In this document: positions 1-6,733 of the stretch, piece by piece
How the letters are laid out: each line of letters begins with the position of its first letter
Position numbering within the stretch: the stretch's first letter is position 1
Assembly (NCBI GenBank): GCA_041576815.1
Contig: JBFGKE010000064.1
Coordinates: forward strand, 1-10,945
Length of the DNA: 10,945 nucleotides
From: SG8-38 sp041576815
Lineage (GTDB): Bacteria > Myxococcota_A > Polyangia > Polyangiales > Houyiibacteriaceae
Direction: 5' to 3'
Position numbers and translations under genes: made by a program
The notes under the pieces: generated by a model
What the model was told of the DNA's origin: nothing
The model's input: only the letters and a program-made list of their open reading frames with translations
Databases searched by the model: none

Positions 1-1
1 A

Positions 2-19
2 AAAAGGGGACTGTCCCCT
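2..19 (-). repeat. GGGGACAGTCCCC palindromic repeat, copy 1 (terminator-like)
   Basis: On the minus strand this reads AGGGGACAGTCCCCTTTT, starting 12 bases after the stop of the GMC gene. AGGGGAC and GTCCCCT form 7-base arms around one central base. A realistic hairpin would be AGGGG/CCCCT with a 5-base loop, followed by a run of at least five T at the window edge. The same 18 bases recur exactly at 4871-4888. Position and the T-run fit an intrinsic terminator for the GMC operon. Recurrence of the identical core suggests a dispersed family rather than two chance hairpins. Confidence 0.7.
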
Positions 20-31
20 ATATAATTTCTG

Positions 32-1561
32 TTAAATGCGCGTGAGGAGCTTGGTGGTCAGCATGCGCGATGACGAGATGATGGGGGTCATCGTGTGGCT
101 CGAGGCGCTGGTCGGGTAGCCGGACGAGTCGAACACGTAGACGTCCTTGGTGCCGTAGACTTGGCCGTCGAGGTCGGCGCCGCCATCGCGCTCCGAGGGT
201 GCAAAGCGGACCGTTCCCTGCTGGTGCGCGCTGATCAGGGGGGCGGTTGCCGGCGCGAACGTGAGCTTTCGCGCCTGCTTCGCCTCTTTGGCGGAGCGAA
301 TCGTCAAGGCTGGGAGCGTCGGCACCAGCACTTCGCGGGCCCCAGCCTCGAGATACACCTTGGCCGCGTTCTCGACCGCATCGCGCAGGCGTTCCTGATG
401 GTCGGATCGCTGCTCGTATCGAATCGTCAGACGGCCGTCGCGCGCAACTTCGACCCGACCCGAAGGCGCATCGGGAACGAGCAAGAGGGACGGGGCCATT
501 CGATCGTATTGCGCCATTCCCGCCATCCCCGGTGCCCCCGAAAACGGCAAGAGGCTCGAGACGATGCCGGGCGTCCCCATGATGCCCTCGATTCGATACC
601 CCCAAAGCCCGTGCTCCGCGTGGTCCTCTTCTTCGAACTCGGTCACCGCATAGGACTGCGGCACCCCGTCGAACGCGGCGATGCGATCGTCGAACAACCC
701 GATCACGGGCAGCTGAGGCTGAAGCATCAAGTTCTTCCCGACGTGCGCATTCCCGATGCCGGATCGGAGCAAGAGCTGCGGGGACGCGATCGCATTCGCG
801 GCCACGATCACGATCTTGGCCCTGACGTGCAGCTCGCGCTGCTCGTGGTACCCGCGCGGGTCGAGTGTACGGACGGTTATCTGCTTCATCTCCTCGGTGG
901 CCTTGGTGATCTTCACGGCCCGCGCGCGTGTGAAGACCCGCGCACCCGCGTCGATCGCCCGCGGAAGTGCGACCATGCGGGGATTTCGCTTCGCGTGAAT
1001 CGGGCAGCCGATGAGACACGTCCCGAGCCCACGGCAACCGACGCGGTTGTGCACCATCACTTCGCCGCGAAACCCCAAGGCCTCGGCCCCTTGGCGAAGC
1101 TTGTTGTTCGCCTCGTTGACGAGGCTCTCCGGGATGCGGCTTGCCGAAAGGTCGCCAAGGGCGGCCTCCTCGAAGCGTTTGAACTGCGCCGGCGAAAAGT
1201 CTTCCAGACCATACTTGCTTTGCCAATGATGGAGCACGCCCTCGGGGATCGGAACGACATCGCAGGTGTTGATTACGCCCCCACCGCCGAGCACCCTCCC
1301 CTGAAGCACGCTCACCGACATGTCGTGGGAGGCCCGCCCTCCTCGATCCATGTACAGCTGATCGTACATCTCCGCGTCCCGCTGCGTTCGCTCCGGACCG
1401 ACCAGGTCCCGACCCTCTTCGAGCACGACGACCTCGTGACCCGCCTCGGCGAGCAGCCGCGCCGCCGTCGCGCCCCCGCATCCGGAGCCGATCACACAGA
1501 CCTCGGTGACGAGCGAATCCGGCGGCGCCGTCTTCGAAAGGTCGGTGATACCGGCGGTCAT
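32..1561 (-). CDS. GMC-family FAD oxidoreductase with putative [3Fe-4S] cysteine motif
   Basis: A 509-residue flavoprotein that probably oxidises an alcohol, sugar or sterol-like hydroxyl; the substrate is not readable. The N-terminus has the FAD-binding GSGCGG at residues 25-30, followed about 18 residues later by the acidic end of the second strand (VVVLEEG). C176, C182 and C186 form C-x5-C-x3-C followed by PIHAK. That spacing matches the [3Fe-4S] ligands of the FAD-glucose dehydrogenase alpha subunit as I recall them (C212/C218/C222). Near the C-terminus AHQQGTVRF supplies the usual GMC catalytic His, and SSHTMTP lies where the second catalytic His/Asn is expected. The start was chosen at 1561 because it forms an ATGA overlap with the preceding gene; an upstream in-frame start would add 19 residues inside that gene. 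It has no signal peptide, so it probably crosses the membrane bound to its Tat-bearing partner. Cytochrome-free GMC enzymes are the alternative. Confidence 0.92.
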   Translation of the reverse strand: MTAGITDLSKTAPPDSLVTEVCVIGSGCGGATAARLLAEAGHEVVVLEEGRDLVGPERTQRDAEMYDQLYMDRGGRASHDMSVSVLQGRVLGGGGVINTCDVVPIPEGVLHHWQSKYGLEDFSPAQFKRFEEAALGDLSASRIPESLVNEANNKLRQGAEALGFRGEVMVHNRVGCRGLGTCLIGCPIHAKRNPRMVALPRAIDAGARVFTRARAVKITKATEEMKQITVRTLDPRGYHEQRELHVRAKIVIVAANAIASPQLLLRSGIGNAHVGKNLMLQPQLPVIGLFDDRIAAFDGVPQSYAVTEFEEEDHAEHGLWGYRIEGIMGTPGIVSSLLPFSGAPGMAGMAQYDRMAPSLLLVPDAPSGRVEVARDGRLTIRYEQRSDHQERLRDAVENAAKVYLEAGAREVLVPTLPALTIRSAKEAKQARKLTFAPATAPLISAHQQGTVRFAPSERDGGADLDGQVYGTKDVYVFDSSGYPTSASSHTMTPIISSSRMLTTKLLTRI

Positions 1562-2115
1562 GGCGTCAGCTTCCCGAGGCGCTTCATCGAAGGACCGGGA
1601 TAGCCAATGAACGGCCACACCTCTTCATGGTCGAAATAGACGAGGTTGAAGAACTTCCGCATGGCCAGGCTCACCTGTCGACGCAAGAGGCTGTCGCTGA
1701 CGGCCCACGCATCCCAGTGTGCGCTACGCTCGGCCGGGTCGAGCCGCGAAAACGTCGTGGCTTTCTTGTCGAAAACCAGAGGGCCGAATTCGATCAGGAC
1801 CAGCGCCTTTTGCAGGTCTTTGACGTTCTGCTCCGGCTCGTCGGCGAGAAATCGGTCGAATGCCCTCGGTAGATCCATCGGTGCGGCGTCCACTGGGATC
1901 GCATCGGTCTTCGGAAGCATGACTTCGACGAGGCTTTGAAGCGTCCGGTACTCGTGGGCGTCGAGCACGAGCAGCCCCTCGACTTCGGGTGCACGCCCGC
2001 GGAGCACCAGCAAACCGCCGCCGCCCACCCCGAGGATCGCACCGCCGGCGACGAGGCCTGCCTTGAGAAATCGGCGCCTGGAAAGGAACCCAAACAGCCC
2101 TTCCTTCTCTGACAT
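1558..2115 (-). CDS. Tat-exported gluconate 2-dehydrogenase subunit 3-like protein
   Basis: A 185-residue protein that begins with a twin-arginine signal: SRRRFLK at residues 12-18, then a Gly/Ala/Leu-rich hydrophobic stretch to about residue 38. The rest (LDAHEYRTLQSLVEVMLP, later FFNLVYFDHEEVWPFIGYPGP) resembles the small subunit of membrane gluconate, sorbitol and FAD-glucose dehydrogenases, which escorts the GMC subunit through the Tat pathway. In those complexes it is needed for export and assembly of the flavoprotein. The start at 2115 sits one base after the stop of the upstream gene (TGAGATG), with AGGGG at 2121-2125 as ribosome binding site; an earlier in-frame start would add 12 poorly conserved-looking residues. 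The stop overlaps the GMC start by four bases, so the two are probably translationally coupled, which fits a 1:1 complex. Confidence 0.88.
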   Translation of the reverse strand: MSEKEGLFGFLSRRRFLKAGLVAGGAILGVGGGGLLVLRGRAPEVEGLLVLDAHEYRTLQSLVEVMLPKTDAIPVDAAPMDLPRAFDRFLADEPEQNVKDLQKALVLIEFGPLVFDKKATTFSRLDPAERSAHWDAWAVSDSLLRRQVSLAMRKFFNLVYFDHEEVWPFIGYPGPSMKRLGKLTP

Positions 2116-2116
2116 C

Positions 2117-2392
2117 TCAACCCCTACGCTTGCGAGCCTCTTCCTCGTCATCTTCGTCGCGCGTCTCCTTGTAGTCGACGCGAATCCGGCCCTCGCCGAG
2201 CGTTGCGATCGTTTCGAGGGCCTGGAGCCGTGCCTCCGTGTCGCGCTTGTAGGCGCGCAGCTCGGTGAGCTCCTCCTGCATGCGCTCGGTTTCTTCGGCG
2301 CGTGCGAGCCTCAGCCGGTACCAGAGCCAGAACCCCCATCCGATCAATCCAATGATGCCGAGCGGGATCAACAACTCGATGACGATAGCCAC
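2117..2392 (-). CDS. Small membrane-anchored coiled-coil protein, PspB-like layout
   Basis: A 91-residue protein with a single N-terminal membrane helix (about residues 3-26, ending GWGFWLWYR). It continues into a charged heptad-like helix (about 28-65, RAEETERMQEELTELRAYK) and ends in a highly charged tail rich in D, E, R and K. The order short N-terminus, membrane helix, cytoplasmic coiled coil, ALET near the end matches phage-shock protein B, which ends in a similar ALES stretch. No pspA or pspC is present, so a shock-response role is not supported. It is the first gene of the dehydrogenase operon and ends one base before the Tat-signal gene, so a role in anchoring or assembling that complex is an inference. 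The start is GTG at 2392, the only plausible start ahead of the membrane helix; the ribosome binding site is weak. Confidence 0.75.
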   Translation of the reverse strand: MAIVIELLIPLGIIGLIGWGFWLWYRLRLARAEETERMQEELTELRAYKRDTEARLQALETIATLGEGRIRVDYKETRDEDDEEEARKRRG

Positions 2393-2462
2393 GATGCGAT
2401 CTTGTGCCCTCAGGACGCTCGCACTGCAAGTAGATCCCGCATCTCCATGCTATACAGAAGCA
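2393..2462. promoter_or_regulatory. Divergent intergenic region between dehydrogenase operon and ligase operon
   Basis: Seventy bases separate the two divergent first genes, so both promoters should lie here or run into the coding ends. The only AT-rich patch is GCTATACAGAAG near 2449-2460. It offers TATACA (2451-2456) as a -10 on the plus strand and TATAGC on the minus strand. No convincing -35 is present for either. If the plus-strand -10 is real, transcription would begin at or very near the ATG at 2463, giving a leaderless message for the ligase. Confidence 0.3.
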
Positions 2463-4013
2463 ATGGGTGGTGGCGGCGACGAAATGAAAGCATTTCGCGG
2501 GCTGCAGGCTCTCCTCGGGCCGCGCTGGGCGCTCACCGATGGCGATGGCCCGGAGCCGAGAGACATCGTGGTGGTCCCCTCGCTCTCGTTCGACGGCATC
2601 GACAACATCTCGATCGATGGCGTCATTCACTACGAAGAGCGAATGCTCTTTGCGCTCAACCTCCTTCGTCACCCGCGCGCGAGCTTGGTCTACGTCACCT
2701 CCGCACCGATCCATCCTGCGGCGGTCGACTACATGCTCTCGTTGATCAGTGGCATTCCCAACGAGCACATGCGGCGGCGGCTGACCGTGCTGTCCCTCTA
2801 CGACAGCTCGCTCGTCCCGCTCAGCAAAAAAATCTTGCAGCGGCCGCGCGTGATCGAGCGCATTCGAAGCTTGATTCGGCCTGGGTGCGGCCTGATGACC
2901 TGCTTTACAGTCTCGGAAGCGGAACGCAGCCTGGCCGTTGCGCTCGGCGTCCCACTGTACGGCGTCGATCCGGATCTGACCTGGCTCGGCACCAAGAGCG
3001 GCTCGCGTTGGGCGTTCCGCAAAGCAGGCGTCCGACTGCTGCCGGGCGCAGAGGATTTGAAGAGCGAGTCCGACATCGTAGAGGCGATTGACACGCTCTG
3101 GGAAGAGAACCCCGAGCTCGAGCGTGTGGTCGTGAAACAAAACACGGGCTTCAGCGGGCAAGGCAACGCCATTCTCGACCTGACCGGGCTGCACACCGTG
3201 TCACCACGAAGCGTGACGAGCCGCGAGGGGCGTGAGCAGGCGCTTGCCGATGCGCTCCCGATGATGCGCTTCGTCGACCCACGGCAGACGTGGGACACCT
3301 TCCTCGAAAAGGTCGAGCGTGAAGGGGCGATCGTCGAGACGTTCGTGGAGGATGAGGGAAAGCGGTGCCCCAGCTGTCAGCTCCGTATCTCACCCGAGGG
3401 CAGCCTCGACACGATCTCGACGCATGACCAGCTCGTCGAGGGCGTGGACGGGCAGATCTATGCAGGCTGCCGGTTCCCCGCCGACGCCGCCTATCGGGCG
3501 GTCATCCAAGAAGACGCGCTGCGAGTCGGCGAGGTTTTGCAGAGTGAAGGCGCGGTCGGGCGCCTCGCGGTCGACTTCCTCTGCGTCCAGGCCGACGATG
3601 GCTCGTGGCAGCACTTCGCGATCGAGACCAACCTGCGGCTCGGCGGAACCACGCACCCGATGATGCTCCTCCGGATGATGACCGACGGTCGCTACGACCC
3701 CGATACCGGGCTCTACCTCACGCCCCGCGGCGAGCCGCAATTCTACGTGGCCACGGATTCGATGCAGTCGGACAGCTACCGAGGCCTTCTCGTCGAGGAC
3801 CTGCTGGACATTGCAGCGGTCAATGGTTTGCACTATCAAGCGTGGTCCGAATCGGGCGTGCTTTTCCACTTCACGGGCGCGCTCAGCGAGTTCGGAAAGC
3901 TCGGGATCACTGCGGTCGGCAAGAGCCCGGCCGAGGCGGATCACTGGTTCGAGCAAACCCGGCAGGTATTGGACCGCGAAACCAAGAGTCGACGTTGTAC
4001 ATCGAAGAAGTGA
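2463..4013 (+). CDS. ATP-grasp peptide ligase, PGM1-related (pre-ATP-grasp domain)
   Basis: A 516-residue ligase expected to join a carboxylate to an amine using ATP through an acyl-phosphate. Residues about 35-170 match the pre-ATP-grasp domain of PGM1-type enzymes: VVPSLSFD at 37-44, HYEER at 56-60, VYVTSAPI, then RRRLTVLSLYD. The ATP-grasp core follows, with VVVKQNTGFSGQGNA (222-236; K225 is the likely ATP lysine) and the metal-binding ETNLRLGG at 388-395. The C-terminal part (VLFHFTGALSEFGKLGITAVGKS) matches the PGM1 C-terminal domain. PGM1 itself couples a nonproteinogenic amino acid to a ribosomal peptide in pheganomycin synthesis; the substrate here is unknown. A CPSC pair (C302, C305) lies in the core before QLRI. 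The start at 2463 is preferred; ATG at 2484 is the alternative, and neither has a strong ribosome binding site. It overlaps the next gene by 19 bases. Confidence 0.88.
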   Translation: MGGGGDEMKAFRGLQALLGPRWALTDGDGPEPRDIVVVPSLSFDGIDNISIDGVIHYEERMLFALNLLRHPRASLVYVTSAPIHPAAVDYMLSLISGIPNEHMRRRLTVLSLYDSSLVPLSKKILQRPRVIERIRSLIRPGCGLMTCFTVSEAERSLAVALGVPLYGVDPDLTWLGTKSGSRWAFRKAGVRLLPGAEDLKSESDIVEAIDTLWEENPELERVVVKQNTGFSGQGNAILDLTGLHTVSPRSVTSREGREQALADALPMMRFVDPRQTWDTFLEKVEREGAIVETFVEDEGKRCPSCQLRISPEGSLDTISTHDQLVEGVDGQIYAGCRFPADAAYRAVIQEDALRVGEVLQSEGAVGRLAVDFLCVQADDGSWQHFAIETNLRLGGTTHPMMLLRMMTDGRYDPDTGLYLTPRGEPQFYVATDSMQSDSYRGLLVEDLLDIAAVNGLHYQAWSESGVLFHFTGALSEFGKLGITAVGKSPAEADHWFEQTRQVLDRETKSRRCTSKK

Positions 4014-4864
4014 AACCAGGGGTGCTGCGCGTCTCGGGATCGCCAGATTGGCCGAAGCCGCACGTCGGTGTATGTGGATCGATGCATGGCAACGAGCCGT
4101 GCGGCGGTCGCGCCATCGAGCTAATTGCAAACGCGTTTCGGCGCGGTGAGCTCGAGCCCGCGGACGGAACCGTGTTTCTGGTTCATGCGAATCCAGAGGG
4201 GAGCGCGCAGGGCCGCCGCTACACGGGCGGAGGAGACGACCTGAACCGGCTTTGGGACTTCGGCTTCGTCGATACGATGCGACCGGAAGCCTGGGGCTAC
4301 GAGCATCATCGGGTCCTCGAGCTCAAAGAGGTGCTCGGCGATCTCGACATCTTCTTGGACCTGCACTCGGCTGCAACGACGACGCCGCCGTTCGGAGTCA
4401 GCAACGGAGAGGCCGGCATCGACGAAGTCGCGAAGCAAATCGGCATCTCGTACTTGGTTCAGTCCTGGTACGGGCTCGCCGACAAGGTCATCATCGGCTT
4501 TTTGAAGCTGTCGGGCGTTCCTGCGCTGTCGGTCGAGTGCGGCGCCCACGATGACCCTGAGATCGTCGAAAAGGCGCGCCGCATTGCCATGAGCTTCCTG
4601 CGCGCGACCGGGGCCATCGACGATGGCCACCAAAACAACGGCAACGACGTCAAAACGGTGCATGTCGTCGAAACGATCACACGCCCGAGCCGGGAGTTTC
4701 GCTTCGGCTCGCCTTGGAAGGGTTTCGAGCTGCTCGAGCCCGGCACCCTCGTCGGCCGCGACCGCGTCACCGAGGTGCGCGTCAACCGGCGTTGCTACGC
4801 CGTGCTTCCAAACGAGGACGTCGAAGTTGGCGAGGACGTGATCTACCTGGCCGTCGAGGCATAG
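3995..4864 (+). CDS. Succinylglutamate desuccinylase/aspartoacylase-family zinc amidohydrolase
   Basis: A 289-residue M14-like metallohydrolase that should cleave an N-acyl or amide bond next to an amino acid carboxylate. Visible active-site elements in family order are HGNE (H31 and E34, zinc ligands), DDLNR (N84-R85, substrate carboxylate binding), DLHSA (H124, third zinc ligand) and VECGAH (E181, catalytic base). A beta-rich C-terminal domain (about 205-289, ending DVIYLAVEA) closes the protein, as in aspartoacylase. No ATG lies near the start. TTG at 3995 (MYIEEVKPGVLRVSG) gives the most family-like N-terminus; GTG at 4010, forming a GTGA overlap with the ligase stop, is a serious alternative. 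Either way it overlaps the ATP-grasp gene, so the two are co-translated. It is not a typical arginine-catabolic AstE, since no other ast gene is nearby; the acyl group removed is unknown. Confidence 0.9.
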   Translation: MYIEEVKPGVLRVSGSPDWPKPHVGVCGSMHGNEPCGGRAIELIANAFRRGELEPADGTVFLVHANPEGSAQGRRYTGGGDDLNRLWDFGFVDTMRPEAWGYEHHRVLELKEVLGDLDIFLDLHSAATTTPPFGVSNGEAGIDEVAKQIGISYLVQSWYGLADKVIIGFLKLSGVPALSVECGAHDDPEIVEKARRIAMSFLRATGAIDDGHQNNGNDVKTVHVVETITRPSREFRFGSPWKGFELLEPGTLVGRDRVTEVRVNRRCYAVLPNEDVEVGEDVIYLAVEA

Positions 4865-4870
4865 AGCTAG

Positions 4871-4890
4871 AAAAGGGGACTGTCCCCTTT
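4871..4890. repeat. GGGGACTGTCCCC palindromic repeat, copy 2 (bidirectional terminator-like)
   Basis: This fills nearly all of the 27-base gap between two convergent genes. AAAGGGGAC and GTCCCCTTT (4872-4880 and 4882-4890) are perfect 9-base arms around one T. A hairpin with a 7-pair stem (AAAGGGG/CCCCTTT) and a 5-base loop can form on either strand, with Ts at the 3' side in both directions, so it could terminate both converging transcripts. Bases 4871-4888 are identical to the copy at the left edge of the window and in the same orientation. Confidence 0.75.
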
Positions 4891-4891
4891 A

Positions 4892-6733
4892 TCACTTTTG
4901 CTTCTTGAGGGTCGTGAAGAAGTCTTCGCCGATTTCGGGGGCGTGCGGGTTCAGCATGCCGCAGCCGACCTGGTCGGCGGGCTCTCGGACGTCGTCGGGC
5001 TCCGGTGACAGATCCGGGAGCGCCATGCCCGAGCGCAGCACTTCGATGGCGCGGTGGGTGGACAGGTACAGCCGTCCCTCGGAGGCGAGCTTTTCGAGCA
5101 TGCCGGTGCGGTGGAGGACGTCGCGGACGGGACCTTTGACGCGTGTGAGCACCAGCTTGATGTCCTGCGCCTCGAGCTCCTCGTCGAGCTCGGCCAAGGT
5201 CGCGGCGGCGGCCGAATCGAGGTCGTTGACGCCCGCGGCTTCGAGGACGAAGTACCGGACCGGGACTTCGGACTCTTGCACCAAGCTGCGTACGGTCTCT
5301 TTCAAGAAGCTCACGTTGCCAAAATAGAACTGGGCGTCGATGCGAATCAAAATGATGCCGGGAATCGTTTCGGCCTGTGGATGTCGTGCGACGTTGAGAT
5401 AGGTCTGCGATTCGGGCACTCGCCCCAGCACCGCGAAGTACGGGCGCGTCGTACGGACCAGGAAGAGCAACACCGACGCCGCGACGCCGACCAAGATGCC
5501 CCACTGAATCCCGAGTGACAGCGTCGCGGCAAAGGTGAGCACCAGCAGATAGAAATCGGTGCGCTTGACCCGATAGACCTCGGCGGCCCCGCGCACGTCG
5601 ATCAAGCCGGCGACCGCCGCGACGATGATCGCGCTCAGCGCCGCCTTGGGAAGATGGAAGAAAGCGCGGGTCAAGACCAGGAGCGTGATGACGACCACCG
5701 CGCACGTCACGATGGCCGCGAGCTGGGTCTTTGCGCCGGCCCGCACGTTGACGGCGGTGCGCGAGAAACCGCCCGCGATCGGGTATCCACCGGTCACACC
5801 CCCGGCCATGTTCGCGAAACCGAGCGCGATCAGCTCGCGGTTCGGCGAGATGTCGTACCGAAACTCTTGGGCGAACGTGCGGCCGACGGAAATTGCTTCC
5901 ATGAACGACACGAGCGCGATGGTCGCAGCGGCGGGTAGGAGCTGCGCCACTAGCGAGGTGTCGATGACTGGAATACGCATCCCGGGTAGCCCCGCAGGCA
6001 CCTCGCCCACGATCGCCACGCCGCTGGCTGAAAGCCCCAGAGACCAAACCACCACCGTTGCAACCACGACGACCCCGAGAGCCGCCGGAAACCGAGGCCA
6101 GCGCATCTTCGAGACGACGAGCGCCACGATCGAACCGGCGCCAATGGCAATCGTGGGCCAGGACCAGCTCGACGCACTTCGAATCGCCTCCCAGACGACG
6201 CGATGAACGTAGTGGGTTCGCGGCAGCTCGACGCCGAGCAGGTGCCCGAGCTGGCTCCCTGCGATGATCAGCGCAGCTGCCGCGGTGAAGCCGGCCACCA
6301 CCGGCCGCGACAGAAAATTCACGAGAAACCCGGCTCTGAGAAAGCCGAGACCGGCTTGAACGACCCCCACCATCATTCCGAGTGCAGCGGCGATCAGAAC
6401 GTAGCTCTCCGTGCCCACGGTCGCGATCGCGCCGACCGCGCCAGCGACCAGAATCGAATCCATCGCGACGGGGCCGACCGCGAGGTGCCGCGATGTACCG
6501 AACGCAGCGTACAACAGGAGCGGTGCGACCGACGCGTACAGCCCGTGAATGGGCGGAAGGCCCGCGAGGAGCGCATAGCCCATCGCCTGCGGCACGAGCA
6601 TCACCGCGGTCGTGAGACCGGCCACCAGATCCGCACGCAGATCGGTGCGCTGATAGTTGCGCAGCCAACCGACGATCGGGAACAAAGGCGGGCCGTGGCC
6701 CCGTGGAGACGAAGTCGCTTTACGGGGGCTCAT
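4892..6733 (-). CDS. SulP-family anion permease with C-terminal STAS domain
   Basis: A 613-residue inner-membrane transporter of the SLC26/SulP family, usually for sulfate, bicarbonate or related anions. The N-terminus carries the family signature MLVPQAMGYALLAGLPPIHG from residue 45, followed by GLYAS and many hydrophobic segments up to about residue 430. A cytoplasmic STAS domain follows (about 450-590), with NDLDSAAAATL around D506-S507, the position equivalent to the phosphorylatable serine of anti-sigma antagonists. Length is normal for the family. The start ATG at 6733 overlaps the stop of the YeeE-like gene (ATGA), with no clear ribosome binding site of its own, so it probably depends on coupled translation. 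Co-expression with thiosulfate-type half-transporters points to a sulfur oxyanion as cargo, though family members cannot be told apart by substrate from sequence alone. A terminator-like palindrome follows the stop. Confidence 0.95.
   Translation of the reverse strand: MSPRKATSSPRGHGPPLFPIVGWLRNYQRTDLRADLVAGLTTAVMLVPQAMGYALLAGLPPIHGLYASVAPLLLYAAFGTSRHLAVGPVAMDSILVAGAVGAIATVGTESYVLIAAALGMMVGVVQAGLGFLRAGFLVNFLSRPVVAGFTAAAALIIAGSQLGHLLGVELPRTHYVHRVVWEAIRSASSWSWPTIAIGAGSIVALVVSKMRWPRFPAALGVVVVATVVVWSLGLSASGVAIVGEVPAGLPGMRIPVIDTSLVAQLLPAAATIALVSFMEAISVGRTFAQEFRYDISPNRELIALGFANMAGGVTGGYPIAGGFSRTAVNVRAGAKTQLAAIVTCAVVVITLLVLTRAFFHLPKAALSAIIVAAVAGLIDVRGAAEVYRVKRTDFYLLVLTFAATLSLGIQWGILVGVAASVLLFLVRTTRPYFAVLGRVPESQTYLNVARHPQAETIPGIILIRIDAQFYFGNVSFLKETVRSLVQESEVPVRYFVLEAAGVNDLDSAAAATLAELDEELEAQDIKLVLTRVKGPVRDVLHRTGMLEKLASEGRLYLSTHRAIEVLRSGMALPDLSPEPDDVREPADQVGCGMLNPHAPEIGEDFFTTLKKQK

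Noticed and set aside
95..1603. Long plus-strand open frame of 502 codons opposite the GMC gene
   Set aside because: Its translation is Arg/His/Val-rich low-similarity sequence with no motif, and the opposite strand encodes a full GMC protein; it is a GC-rich antisense shadow.
2148..3194. Minus-strand open frame of 348 codons across the ligase start
   Set aside because: It runs antisense through the pre-ATP-grasp domain and out of frame through the small membrane gene, with no family likeness.
3390..4130. Minus-strand open frame of 246 codons antisense to the ligase C-terminus
   Set aside because: No motif, and it lies opposite clearly conserved ATP-grasp sequence.
3995..4864. Arginine-catabolic astE
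   Set aside because: No other ast gene is present and the partner is a peptide-type ligase; only family-level naming is justified.
4782..6668. Minus-strand open frame of 628 codons overlapping sulP in another frame
   Set aside because: Extremely Arg/Gly-rich with no domain; the SulP frame has the family signature and STAS domain.
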